Of a DNA stretch of 64,000 nucleotides, positions 47,501 through 59,004 are shown one piece after another; the stretch's first letter is position 1; the number at the start of each line of letters is the position of its first letter. Below the pieces are notes generated by a model that did no database searches, was not told the origin of the DNA, and worked only from the letters and a program-made list of their open reading frames with translations. Position numbers and translations under genes: made by a program. This DNA comes from Arcuatula senhousia (lineage: Eukaryota; Mollusca; Bivalvia; Mytilida; Mytilidae): NCBI GenBank assembly GCA_963971305.1, contig OZ020306.1, forward strand, positions 54,410,686 through 54,474,685. Reading direction: 5' to 3'.

Positions 47501-50500
47501 ACATATAAGTATATATAAGAAATGCTGATATAATATATTAGACCAAAACAGGTTAACAGTGTCATGCAAAATGTTCAGATGAGAAAGACACCAAGGACGA
47601 TGCATTAAGACTGAGTAGAATGATAATAGGATAATTGTGTGCAGTGGTTGTGGTAATACACACAAGATACATGCATAGAAAAATATAAATAATGGAAAAA
47701 TAAATTTCAAAGCTACCAGTCTTCTTTGTGTCTTAATCAAGTGAACATGTTACATGGCATGTTTATGTTAAATGTTGGTATGTATATAAGGTAATATATG
47801 TCAATAGATTGAAGGTGAGTCAGGTGGAAAAGACACCATGGGACGATGCATATAGATATGAACAAAAGGATTTTCCTGTTTATATTCGGTTTAAATATAT
47901 AATATTAACAGACCAGTAGATAATTAATGAATTTAAATATTCCAATTGATATGTCTACCACGTGTCTTAACCATATGACCCAGCCACAACCTAAACATGC
48001 TAAACATTTGAGAATTTTATTATGTCACTAATCAATGAAAGTATATTAATATTTTCATTATTCATTAACCACAAAAATTGATTGTCAAGATTCAATGAAG
48101 TAAAATTCTTGCAATATGACTTGGCAGATGCAAAAAGACATGTCCTTAAATCTTTAGTATGATTACATGAAATCAAAAGGTGTCTCTCATCATCTAATTC
48201 TCCTAAGTTACATCTTGTACATTTTCTTTCTTCTCTTGGGATGCCCTGATATCTACCTTTCTCAATATTTAATTTATGAGCAGATATTCTTAGTTTAGTT
48301 ATATTTCTTCTTGACTCATTATTTTTTAAAATAAGTAAGTATTTTTCTAAACCAAAATTTGTTTTTAGAAAACTGTAAGTATCAAGTTTTCCTTTAGAAA
48401 TCTTGATTCTCTCAATATGCCATAAATCTATAAAATGATTATGAATAATTTTTTTGCTATTATTTTTGAATGTTTGAGTGCTAGAAAATTTGAACTCATT
48501 TATTTTATCAATGGATCGCAGTAAATATTGTATAGAGCCATACCATGATGGTTTCCTTTCATTAAAGATTTTTTGGGAATTAATAAAGGCATGTTTTAAT
48601 AATATAAAGTTTGAGGAGGAATCTAAATTTTCAAGTCTATGCCAATAGTTAACCATGTTTTTGATAATATCATAGTGCATGGATGTTCTTCCTAGTTCAG
48701 AAAGAACACCAAAATTGGTAGCTTTTTTATGCACTCCAAGAATAGATTTACAGAATTTTATATGTAGTTTATCACATGCTAAACTAGGAAAAACTGTTTT
48801 AGCGCACTAAAACTGATGTCTCCCCTTCCTTGAATAACACAAGTTCAAACTTGAGGTCAAAAGGTCAAAGTCACAATGACATACATTGTACAACATTTTT
48901 TTCAATAATGATACATCTACATTCTAAAGCCCTATGTCAAAGGATAAAAAAGTTATGGCCTGGAAGGCTTTGCATGTCAAATTAGCATTTATTTGACATT
49001 GAAGTCACAGGTCAAAGTCATTAAATTTGGTGACACATTGTTCCCATGATGACACATTAAAATGTGAAAATTCAAAGCCTTTTGAATAGGATTAAAATGT
49101 ATATGGCCAAGACATGTTTTATGTGTAAAAATAGTATTAATTTGACCTTGAGGTCAAAGGTCAAGGTCATATGAAGGTCATTCTGGTATGCGACACATCG
49201 TCTTATGGCGAAACATCCACATGATAAATATCAAAGGATAAAAAGTTATGACCAGGACACACTTTGCACATAAAATTAGCATTAATTTGACCTTGAGGTC
49301 AAGGTCATTCTGGTACAGGACACATCGTCTCATGGTGATACATCCACATGCCAAATATCAAAGCCCTATGTCAAAGAACAAAAAAAAATAATGGTCTGGA
49401 ACACATTGGATGTAAAAAGAGCATTAATTTGACCTTGAGGTCAAAGGTCAAGGTCATGTGAAGGTCATTCTGGTATGCAAAACATCCACATGCCAAATAT
49501 CAAAGGATAAAAAGTTATGACCAGGACACACTTTGCATGAAAAAATTAGCTTTAATTTGACCTTGAGGTCATAGGTGAAGGTCATATGAAGGTCATTCTG
49601 GTACGCCACACATAATCTCATGGTAATACATCAACATGTTAAATATTAAACCCCTATGCCAAAGAACAAAAAAAGTTATGGCAGAGACACAGTTTCCACG
49701 TAAAATAAGTATTAATTTAACCTTGAGGTCAAAGGACAAGGTCATATGAAGGTCATTCTGGTGTGTGACACATCGTCTCATGGTGATACATCCACATGCC
49801 AAATATCAAAGCCCTATCTCAAAGGATAAAAAAGTTATGGCCCGAAACACTTTGGATGTAAAATTAGCATTAATTTGACCTTGAGGTCAAAGGTCAAGGT
49901 CATAAGAAGGTCATTCTGGTACGCGACACATCGTCTCATGGTGATACATCCACGTGCCAAATATCAAAGCCCTATCTCAAAGGATAAAAAAGTTATGGCC
50001 CGGACACGCTTTGTATGAGAAGAAGAAGAAGAAGAAGAAGAACTGACACAAAAACAATATGTCTCCCCCTTCTGGGAAGGGGAGACATAATTATTATAGA
50101 GTTTATCAAGAGGGCAGAGGCCCTCTTTAAATTTTTGAGTAAAGGGGTTAAAATAGCCCCATATCTCAGATCCATATAATAAAATAGGTTTAATAGTATG
50201 GTCAAATACATGTGTTGAAATATCAATACCTGGATTAAGTGAGAGAAGATCAGATTTTAATTTGTAAAAGGCTTTCAGGGCTTTATTATATAATTCTGAT
50301 TGGGCTAATGAGAAAGATCCTGAGCTTGTAAAATGAAGACCCAGGTATCTATATGAGGAGACACACTCTATTTCTGATCTTCCTAATTTAAAGGACTCTT
50401 TGAGATGCCTGCCTGCCTTGTTGAAAATCAGAACCTTTGTCTTTGATATGTTAACATTAAGACACCAATCTTGGCAGTAAATATGTAGTTTATTTAATTT

Positions 50501-53500
50501 TGACTGAAGTCCTTCTGACGAAGTTGAAAAAATCACTATATCATCTGCATTTCCATGGATATAAGATAAGATAAGATAAGATAAGATATATTTATTTCCA
50601 AATTAGGTCCCCAGTAGGGCATTGACATACAACATTTATGATTCAATATATATGACAAATAAACAAACAAACTAGAACAATATTACATTCAAGTACATTG
50701 TACATTGATATTTTAAGTTTAAAGTTAAAGTAATGCACACATGAAGATGTAACCATTGACTATGACCAATGCGATCTAGAGATATGGAAAATGCCATCAT
50801 TATGTAATATATTCTATATTATATACCTACTAATATACATGTATGACAGTGTTTTATAAAAATAAACTTTCTCCTGATTGGTCAAGTATATTTTATTCAT
50901 GATTGATTTCGAAATAAATCAGCGATGGTCAAGCACCTGTTATTATGACTCATTTAAACCAATTAATGGTTACAGTTAATTAACTGTAAAAACATATCCG
51001 GCCTCCGGGTGTTTATGCAGACACTGCCCTTCCCTCAGAATTCCATCAGTTTCTATCATTTCCGTCAATTTTCTGATAGAATTTGATGGATTTCCGTCAA
51101 GAATTAGACTTTTTGATAGAATACTGATGGAAGTTGATAGAAAAGTTAAAACCAATGGAAAAAAATCCGTCAACACATGCTTGATGGAAAAAATTCAACT
51201 ATTTCCATTAAAAAAATAACCCGCTGACGGAAATGTTGATAGAAAACTGATGGAAAATTGTCTTCCAATGGAAAGCTGACGGAAAATTGATGGAAAAATC
51301 ATCTTTTGATGGAAAGTTGACGGAAAATTGATAGAAAATTGAAGGAAATTATCTTTCAATAGAAAATTGGCGGAAAATTGATAGAAATAAAGATCATGAC
51401 GGAAATTGATAGAAAAACTTGATGGAAAAAATCAGTAATGTTATAGTGTGCCGGAAAAACTTGCACCTGCTGAACTATTGACGGAATCTTGATGGAAAGT
51501 TTGACCTAAGTGCACTTGATGATGTCATCTATTACATCATCAGTTTTTTGGTCATGATTTTGCTAGCAGAAGATAACATGATGTCTGTTGTGTTCAATGA
51601 GATAAATTTTACAAGATGAAGATACTGTAAGTACACAAATTTTATTCATCTATTGTGCATGCATGTATTTCAGTTGTTGAATTACTTACACAATTTTAAC
51701 TTCAGAAGTTAAAATTTTGCAATTTTGATGAATTATTTCCTGTTAAGATTCAGAAATACATCAAATTGTCTAGCACAGCAAACACATAAAAAGAGAGTAG
51801 GTTTATTCAATTGCAGTTTTAGATTTTTATCGTTATATAGAAAATCATGTATTAAAAGTGTATGTAGTTATTCCATGTCCCCCCTTTTCCCCATTTCTTA
51901 ATACATGGCAGGTAATAATATTTTCTTTCCAAAGTATAGACACACTCATGCAATACCTAGAAGGGTAGATTAAGTTGTAAATGACAATGCCCATAACAAT
52001 ACACTTAAGTCAACATAAGCTCTGTAATAAATGCAAAACTTCTTTGTGTAGATTGAGGTATGATATTTTGCAGAACTTACATGTATTCTGCTTTCTTTAA
52101 TAGCAAATTGTCTGCAGCTGTTTCCAAACATAAAAAAATGAAAACTATGTTCATTTACACTTCTATTTCATAGAAAAATTACAATACATGATTAAATTAA
52201 TTTAAATTTTCAAATTTTAGGTACACAAGTGACATCCTAGGTCAAGGCTATTGGCCTACTTTTTCAGGCATGATTGGTCGGATGGAAATATTTCTATCAG
52301 TTTCCATTCTTTTCTATCAGAGAAAAACGCTAACTTTCCAGTGAGATTCCATCAACTTTCCATCAAGATTCCGTCAACTTATCATCAAGATTCCGTCAAT
52401 TTTCCATCAAGATTCCGTCAAGATTCCATCAAGTTTCCATCAAGATTCCGTCAACTTTCTATCAATTTCCATCAAGTTTCCATCAATATTTTCCGCTACT
52501 TTTTTCCATCAGTTTCCGTCAAACAAAATTTTTGATGGAAAAACAGTGCCAATACTCCATCAAGTTCCATCAACCTGATGGAAATTGATAGAATTTAGTG
52601 ATGGAAAATTGACGGAATTCTGATGGAAATCTGAGGGAAGGTGAGCTTGGGTCATAAATCAATAGGGCTTCATTGTAAAATCTGTTGTCAATTTGAATTA
52701 CACGAAAATGACGAAATATTTAATTGATTATCGTAAAAAAGGAGGAGAATTTTCTACATTTTTGAAAATTAAAGTGGCGAAATTGGTTTGAAAAATTTTC
52801 GTCAAATGAAATATCTTTTCGCCAATGACGAAAGTGACGAGCGCTAGAAAAATCACTGAGTATATAAACGTGTCTCAAAAAGATATGACTGTCCTTCTTT
52901 AAAAAAAACCCAAAAATATAAAAAGACAGAACATCACCCACACATTTGCTTTCTTTATTCATTAAATGATTTGTATTTAATTCATGAAGGTCTGACTAAA
53001 TGTTCATGAATATTCATGTTTAAGTACAGACACAAACCCAGAAACAAAATAGAGGAAAAGTTTGACATATTTTCTTTCAATTTAGCCACCAGCTCCTCTA
53101 GTCAAAGTGGTGAAAGAAAACAAAATGTCTGACACAGTAGCATCAGACCAGACGTCAAAATCTCAGAAACTTAAGGGAACCAGAGCAAGGGGAAAGGAAA
53201 ACAGGAGAACTCAACCAGATCTTCAAATAGAGGTAGGTTATAAAAGGTCAGAGTGGGGAAGGATAAAAAACACAAACAATAACGAAAGTGCAAAAAATAG
53301 TGACAAATTTATGTTATTTATGTAACATAAAGAAAAGACACTTACAAAAAACAAAAAAAACAAAAACAAAAGCAGACTTAGAAGGCTCATGTTAAGATTT
53401 AAAATTTCTATTTTAAACTTAACTTTGAATTTTTTTGATTTTCATGTTGATGCAGTCAAGAAAGTATCAAATTAGCAGGAATTCCAACAAAAAATTAATA

Positions 53501-56500
53501 CATTTTTATCCCACTGTAAATCTATAGACAATAAACATACTGACTCAGTTTATCAAGTAGGTGTTAACACGATTGAAGATGGTCTTGTGTTACTGCTACC
53601 CGTATTGATAAACGTCATGTGTGTTTACTATCGATGGCATTATCATTTACTTTATTAACAAGGATACAGGATAGCTTGTGGTTCTCTTGTTGTGGAATTA
53701 CCTGTACACAACAGCCTCTACTATTTATTCAAAAGTAAAGATTGACAAAATGGTGAAAATTGACCAACAATGAGCAAAGTTGGCACGATAAAAAAAACGA
53801 ATCTGTTCAGTTATTGATAATTTGAAGAAAGTGCAATGTTATAGAAATGTGATTACTTTTACATTGGTTCTTATTTGATTATGAAATTATTATTTTCTTC
53901 AAAGGGAAAGATTTATTTTGCGTTGTGGTATGTCTGTGTCACTACCAAGTAGGATACTTTAAAAACTAAGATAAAGTGACAGAAATTTATCTTGGCTTAC
54001 AGAAATTCTTCTAGTTAATACACTAATATCATTTGAACAATATAAAACAAAATTAAAAATTACAAGCCCCATCCATGTAATGACTAACTTAATTTCAATA
54101 GTTCATATTCAACAGAGTAATCTATACTGAATTTTTGTAGGTTATTTTTAGAAGATGTCAGATTTTATTTCTTATTTCTTTCAAGAAACTTTTAACAGCA
54201 AGGTTATTTAATTGGCCAATCCTTAATTAACCAAAAGCACTTTAAAACAAAAATATTAAGAAATTCAAAAAATGTATGGAGAGAATGAAGACATACAAAA
54301 TTTCCAAAGGGAGGAAGAAGAATACAAGTACAACAAATTTCTTTAAAATTTCTAATTGCAAAATCAAAGGATCAGACCTGTCAAGTGTCACGCAACTCGC
54401 GTGAGACTCACGCATGTTATCGGCAATTTGGCCGCAAATTTCTTTGATCTTTTCTTTTTTTCTTTTGATCTTTAAATTTTTTGTTAAATCTCACGCAATG
54501 CAGCTCTTAAAAACTTGACAGCCCTGAAGGATCTAACTGCACACAATAAAGATACACCCTTAATCTTAATATTATTATTTCATACTTACATAAGGACATG
54601 ACTTCTAAATTGATTTTGAATTAAAGCTGTTGTTTAGTTTGTCAATGCATGAATTGTTTTTAATACAGATTTATATTTTAAGAATATTTAGAACTACATA
54701 CATGTATTTTAGAATTTAAAAAAATGACTACTTTCTTTTTTTTTTCTACTTAAATAGGGAGTCAATAAGTGCCGTCTTAGTGTATTTAAAGGCATATTGT
54801 CTACGAAAAATTATTTTTTTGTAAAACCAAAAAATTGTCGTCAGACTATTCGTTTTGTTGATTTAGAAAGATACAAACGTTCAAAATACCACTAGGGTAC
54901 CTTATTACTTCAAAAATTGAAAAATATATAATATTTGTAAAGCTTTACAAAAATTCATATTCATGAGATGTAGATGAGCTGTAAGCATGCGCACTATACT
55001 TTCTTTAGTTTAAACATATTTATTTATCCTGGATTGGGAAACAAGCTTAATGCTTATGTAAATCCCTCTCCAGCTAGCAGTTTGCGAGTGTGGCCTTTGC
55101 AGCGGCCCCCATTGAGCCTACTCTTATCGAACTCTACAAAGGGGTCTTTAACGTGCATGGGGTATTGCTCTCCACATACACGGGACAACCTTTTTTCGTC
55201 CTTTCCGAAGGACTAGCATCGTTCCTTGAGACCATCCTCGCAAATGGTGTCAAGAGAGAGTCGGAAAATTGGTTCATGAAATTTTCACCCCAGACGAGGA
55301 TCGAACCACGAACCTTGATGTTAGTAGCCCGACGCGTTAACCACTACACCACCGACTTTCTTTGATTGAAAACTTCCATAGTTCTTGCTCGTGGTGCATA
55401 ATCTGTTTCTCGAAGTTTTAGCTCGGAAGAAAATTAAAACAGCATCCGAATATTAGAGCTACTTAATGAATAAAACTGACAATTATTGCCTGTATTAAGT
55501 TTTGAATGTGATTTGAAAGGTAAACACGAAAAATATTGGTATTTATTCAACATATTAATGTATTCGGGGGACAAAACCCGAGATTCCGATTAGGATCCGC
55601 GTTAAAACTACTCAGTCTAAATCTGTGTCAATGTGACGTGATGAAGGTAAATAAAATATCAATCAATATTGTCGAGATATTTTGATCAAAATAAACTACT
55701 TCTGAGGCAAAATTTGTAGCAAATTTGTTTTTCAATATTCATTTTATTGCATTTCGGTCTAATTGACACCAAAAAATTGGGGGGTGAAAAAAAAAGTGTG
55801 CCGTAGACAATATGCCTTTAATACTCATGTTAAAAAATAAAATCAACTAAAAAGATATGCAAAAACTACAATCAGCATGGCATGATAATTAGGTACTTGG
55901 TGATTTGTGGTAACTCATATGAAATATTTGAAGTGGGGTTTGATGGAATTCCTGGAGTTTCAAAGTTCCATAATGCATTTAAGATAAACATAATCAATTT
56001 GAATTTATATTTTTTTTAATTACAGAAAGAACTTCCTGAACAACTCAACATGGAAAAATTGAAAGCCATTCTGAAAGGATATGGGGAATACCCTTCTAAA
56101 TATAGAATGTTTATATGGAGATCTATTTTAAGACTTCCAGAAAACCACACAGCTTATGCTGCTCTTGTAGATAAAGGTACACATCCTGCCTACTCCAAGA
56201 TTCATGAAGAATATCCCATCAAAAGCAGGAGACTTTTACGCATTTTACAAAGGTAACTTTCTTATAAACATGTTTGTCACAATTACCAATTGCCATACAT
56301 TTAAAATATGAAAAAAGGAACAAAATTTCTTGTTTTTTACAACATTTCCAGTAGTATAATAAAAAAAAGTATAAGTATATAATATATTCTCAGCTCATAG
56401 ATAAAATATTTTCATTTAAGGCTTTCAATTAATCAAGATTTTCTTAAAGTACTGAAGAATCATTTTATATATTCTAGAATCCTGTCAGTTATGACCCATT

Positions 56501-57269
56501 GTTTGCTTACCTTTTAAAAGACACTGTGTGCTTACCACTAGTCAAGATTTTCTTGAATTAAATTTGAGATATCTATTTATGTTTCAGAATCTTGTCAGCC
56601 ATGGCCCATTGGTCGCCTATCTTTGGAGAAACACAGTACCTTCCATGTTTAGCATTTCCATTCGTCAAACTGTTCCAGAACAATCATTTAGTCTGCTTTG
56701 AGATTCTCACTAGTATCATGAGTAAGTATACAAAATGTTTCCCTTGAAATATTAAAGAAAATATTTTCAGTTTTATCAATTAGAAATTTACGAGATACAT
56801 TTTCCAAAATGTATGATTTTTAGTGAGTAATATTAAAGTTGCTGTTAAAATTTACCCAAAATTTACACTTACTAAAATTGTGATTTTGGTCAAAACAGAA
56901 TCAAGTTAATTATGATTTTGGTCAAAACAGAATCAAGTTAATTATGATTTTGGTCAAAACAGAATCAAGTTAATTATGATTTTGGTCAAAACAGAATCAA
57001 GTTAATTGTGATTTTGGTCAAAATAAAATCAAGTTAATCATGTTAATTATGATTTTGGTCAAAATAGAATCAAGTTAATAAATTCAAGTTTTATCTGTTG
57101 ATGACAAGTTTCCATTGCTTAATTATCTTTTCCAGTGAACTGGGCCGACCATTGGTTTGAATATTTCCCTAACCCACCAATCAACATACTAGGGATGATA
57201 GAGAACATTCTGGCTTACCATGATAAATATCTACTGCAACACTTTGTCAAATACTCAGTCACCTCACAG
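41550..57269 (+). CDS. TBC1D31: TBC1 domain family member 31 (WDR67), 5' part
   Basis: Centriolar-satellite WD40/TBC protein linked to ciliogenesis. Exons: 41550-41626 (ATG), 41967-42122, 42716-42831, 43361-43539, 44078-44226, an exon entering from the N gap and ending at 45639 (readable from 45466), then 53086-53232, 56026-56252, 56588-56721 and 57136-57269. Phases agree, and each piece matches the human protein in order: GKIWHRKPAPSTDNG, FVAGDHQGHIYMFD, RRKSEFLVGLSDYSLKCYD, QLWDLDTFQRKRKLNI, KPPAPLVKV, KGYGEYPSKYRMFIWRSIL, WFEYFPNPPINILGMIEN. WD40 repeats fill the first half and the TBC domain begins at 56026. It lacks the IxxDxxR and YxQ fingers of active Rab GAPs. At least one WD40 exon is missing at the gap. 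Nothing matching the rest of the TBC domain or the coiled-coil tail is found up to 64000. Confidence 0.93.
42285..42420 (+). repeat. Dispersed repeat family K, copy 4
   Basis: AAAATGATGTAGAATAAGT, AGCCAGTAGCCTTCAATGTG and GTCGCTGCTCGCTGTC, in the TBC1D31 intron after exon 2. Confidence 0.6.
43595..43806. mobile_element. MITE, TTCGTGG family, copy 2 (212 bp)
   Basis: TIRs of ~26 bp: TACTGTGGTCTCATT...TTCGTGG on the left and the complement of TACTGTGGATTCATT...TTCGTGG on the right. The outer TA is compatible with a TA target duplication. Confidence 0.75.
45364..45463. other. Assembly gap (100 N)
   Basis: Exactly 100 N, the usual placeholder for a gap of unknown size. The TBC1D31 exon ending at 45639 starts inside or before it. 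The exon expected after 44226 (WD40 text corresponding to human RDGRILAAGGKSNHLHLW) is absent, so true sequence is missing here. Confidence 0.97.
45655..45790 (+). repeat. Dispersed repeat family K, copy 5 (diverged)
   Basis: AGACAGAAATAAAATTTGGA, ATAAATGTACTTGACACA and CAGTGGTCAGTGCTTGCTGT, starting 16 bases after a TBC1D31 donor. Confidence 0.5.
46511..47056. mobile_element. 546-bp MITE inserted at TTAA
   Basis: TTAA at 46507-46510 and 47057-47060 borders inverted ends GGTAGTACA(A/G)T(A/G)GTA. The interior has repeated AAATTTTGTCA and GTCACCGT. A TTAA duplication points to piggyBac or Kolobok. Confidence 0.75.
48000..48765 (-). pseudogene. LINE ORF2 C-terminal part
   Basis: Encodes HKKATNFGVLSELGR, HYDIIKNMVNYWHRL and a CTRCN-8aa-DERHLLISC zinc-knuckle-like end typical of Jockey/CR1-like ORF2 C-termini in molluscs. 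Continuous with 50109-50560 apart from the inserted element; the reading frame is otherwise intact. Confidence 0.8.
48775..50099. mobile_element. Element J, copy 2, with 9-bp target duplication AGTTTATCA
   Basis: AGTTTATCA at 48766-48774 and 50100-50108. Excluding one copy plus the element puts the two LINE ORF halves back in frame, which proves the borders. The interior holds six or more monomers (128-160 bp apart) with TGACCTTGAGGTCA blocks, a GAAGAAGAAG run (50019-50040) and the hairpin ATGTCTCCCC...GGGGAGACAT at the right end. There are no terminal inverted repeats at the extreme ends and no ORF. Confidence 0.85.
50109..50560 (-). pseudogene. LINE reverse-transcriptase fragment
   Basis: Contains the ADD catalytic motif, LHIYCQDWCLNVNISKTKVL, YRYLGLHFTSSGSF and IKPILLYGSEIWG, the RT palm/thumb signatures of Jockey/CR1-like LINEs. 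The frame that runs on past 50109 reads into the inserted element J. Confidence 0.85.
50563..50720 (-). mobile_element. 3' end of a second LINE, (TTATC)n tail
   Basis: ATAAGATAAGATAAG repeats at ~50563-50586, then TTTATTTCCAAATTAGG and CCCCAGTAGGGCATTG. It abuts the 5' break of the other LINE, so one insertion ends where the other begins. Confidence 0.6.
51028..52641. mobile_element. 1.6-kb element with arms of repeated TTGA(C/T)GGAAA motifs
   Basis: Outer inverted ends CCTTCCCTCAGA(A/T)TTCCATCA at 51028 and 52641. The left arm (51040-51500) holds dozens of GATGGAAA/GACGGAAA/GATAGAAA units. The right arm (52280-52630) has the complementary TTCCATCA/TTCCGTCA units, flipping orientation near the end. 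The middle 800 bp is ordinary AT-rich sequence. No transposase. Confidence 0.75.
54790..55817. mobile_element. TTAA-inserted MITE carrying a nested SINE
   Basis: TTAA at 54786-54789 and 55818-55821. Perfect 16-bp inverted ends AGGCATATTGTCTACG at 54790-54805 and 55802-55817. Subtracting the SINE and one 9-bp duplication leaves ~671 bp. Second TTAA-type family in this gene. Confidence 0.85.
55007..55354 (-). mobile_element. tRNA-derived SINE, copy 2, with target duplication ACTTTCTTT
   Basis: ACTTTCTTT at 54998-55006 and 55355-55363. On the minus strand it starts GGTGGTGTAGTGGTTAACGC (box A) with GTGGTTCGATCCTC (box B), then a SINE body ending in an ATAAATAAATATG-like tail. 348 bp. Confidence 0.9.
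56876..57085 (+). repeat. 32-bp minisatellite
   Basis: About six copies of TGATTTTGGTCAAAA-CAGAATCAAGTTAATTA, period 32, in the TBC1D31 intron before the last visible exon. Confidence 0.9.
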
Positions 57270-57532
57270 GTACGTAGCTTACCATGATAAATATCTACTG
57301 CAACACTTTGTCAAATACTCAGTCACCTCAAAGGTACGTAGCTTACCATGATAAATATCTACTGTAACACTTCGTCAAATACACAGTCACCTCACAGGTA
57401 GGTAGCTTACCATGATAAATATCTACCACAACACTTTGTCAAATACTCAGTCACCTCAAAGGTATGTAGCTTACCATGATAAATATCTACTGCAACACTT
57501 TGTCAAATACTTAGATACCTCACAGATACTTA
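57213..57532 (+). repeat. TBC1D31: 64-bp tandem repeat of a TBC1D31 exon end plus splice donor
   Basis: Five units of 64 bp starting GCTTACCATGATAAATATCT at 57213, 57277, 57341, 57405 and 57469. The first is the coding end of the exon 57136-57269. Units one to four each carry a good donor (CACAG or CAAAG followed by GTACGT, GTACGT, GTAGGT, GTATGT); the fifth has lost GT. Confidence 0.95.
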
Positions 57533-57724
57533 GGATTTATGTGCACTTTTGTAACTGGTGAAGGTTTCTTATATGATCTTTTTGTCAGATTCTTCAATAA
57601 TCTTGGTTTTCTATTTGTTGTTCATTTGTTCGTCTCATCTCAGATACCTTCGCATTTAAGACTGGTTTCTTGGAAACACTATGTATCCTTATAAATTTTG
57701 TATATTTTATAAACACTTGTTTAA

Positions 57725-58640
57725 CATTGCAAGGACAACACAATGCAGTTAAGGTCAAAATCTCAGCAACTGCAAATATTAAAAGGATATTATTTTGGGT
57801 AATGGGTACATCTTGGGTAGTACTCAACAACCATATCCAACTAAGTTCCTTTGACTTATATTTTCTACATGAATGGCTTAGTTTAAAGTTTTGGTTAAGA
57901 TTAATATCTCAGCAACTGCTAGTGGTAGAGGGTTGATACTTGGTTAACGGGTTCATCTTTGGTAGTACCCAACATTCATATCCAACTAAGGTCATCTTAA
58001 CCTCAGTCCCATGCGGGGCCCGGGAGGCGAATAGGCCCGCAGCAGAGCTAAGCTTGTCGGTAAAAGTCCACTAAAGAGCGCTCAGAAACCTGACATCGGG
58101 GTCAGGCCGCTTTGCCCACAAAGGGACTGGGATGTGTGCCCCAGGTGGTTGAATGCGGCAGCCCTGACATCGAGAGATGCGGGGTCGTCAGGCGATAATG
58201 CAGAAAACCTGACCGCAAACCATAGTGGTGCACCATGTTGGGAAAAATGTCACGTTCCTCGCACGTTAAAGAACCCTGCTGCAGGTCTCAGTAAGAGTAG
58301 GACCTGTAGGATCCCCATGCAGGAGGCTAAATTTCCCGTCCCTACCCATCACTTCTTTTTCCAGTGGCAGTCAAAACTCTCCTACCCGATTGGCCTTGTG
58401 TCCTTATTTCCTCCACTTCATCATCATTTCATGTTCATTGTATCATCACTTTCATGTTCATCTCCCGGATATAGCCGAATTCGTGCTGCTTGGGAGTAAA
58501 GCAATAACTAACTAACTAACTAATCATTTTCTACATGAATGGCTCTGGTTAAGGTTAATATCTCAGCAACTGCAAATTTAGGGGTGATATTTGGTCAGTA
58601 GATATAATCTATAGTTATAGTAACCAACATATCAAACCCA
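57725..58640 (+). repeat. Tandem repeat family M, split by a retroelement
   Basis: Monomers with ATCTCAGCAACTGC at about 57760, 57908 and 58560, plus CATATCCAACTAAG and TTCTACATGAATGGCT. Spacing ~145 bp when the 58003-58522 insertion is ignored. Confidence 0.6.
58003..58522 (+). mobile_element. GC-rich retroelement 3' fragment with (AACT)n tail
   Basis: Sharply GC-richer than its surroundings (CATGCGGGGCCCGGGAGGCG, ATGCGGGGTCGTCAGGCG), ending in AACTAACTAACTAACTAA. The tail and base composition suggest a SINE or LINE 3' end. The open frame at 58134-58499 shows no known protein. Confidence 0.6.
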
Positions 58641-59004
58641 AGTTAAGTCACCTTGTCCTACATTTCATGTAACAGGCAGGTAGAGTAGCTGTCATGTGTG
58701 ACTGCTCCATTTCTTCATTTAAATTGTTTTTTGAGAAAAATAATCAAGCTTCAAAGGTGTATAATTTTAAGGTACACCAGGAAAATTTAACATAGTCTTT
58801 CAGGTCAAATGAAACGCATCCATCTATTCTATAATGCATTACAAAATTTTTAAAAATGATGCTTACAATAGATGAATTTAATTCAAAAACAACATGTCTT
58901 AATTCACAATTTTCCATTCAATGAGTATTGTTGAAACATGAGAAGCAGAAATAAAGAGATAAAAATACAATCCTTATAATAAATATAGATAATCTAGTGG
59001 TGTC

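Larger units (their letters stand above)
47396..50562 (-). mobile_element. 5'-truncated LINE with (TTATC)n tail, split by element J
   Basis: Minus-strand non-LTR retrotransposon. It starts at the catalytic ADD motif (NADDIVIFSTSSEGL) near 50560 and runs through 50109. It resumes at 48765 down to a stop at 48000, then a 3' UTR ends in an ATAAG-type repeat at about 47396-47420. Element J (48775-50099) interrupts it. Confidence 0.85.

Noticed and set aside
55290..55354. Possible functional tRNA gene on the minus strand
   Set aside because: Box A and box B text is present but continues into a SINE body and lacks a complete cloverleaf. The same holds for the 29.4-kb copy.
58134..58499. 121-residue frame in the GC-rich block
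   Set aside because: No recognisable domain; the block ends in an (AACT)n tail and is best explained as a retroelement end.
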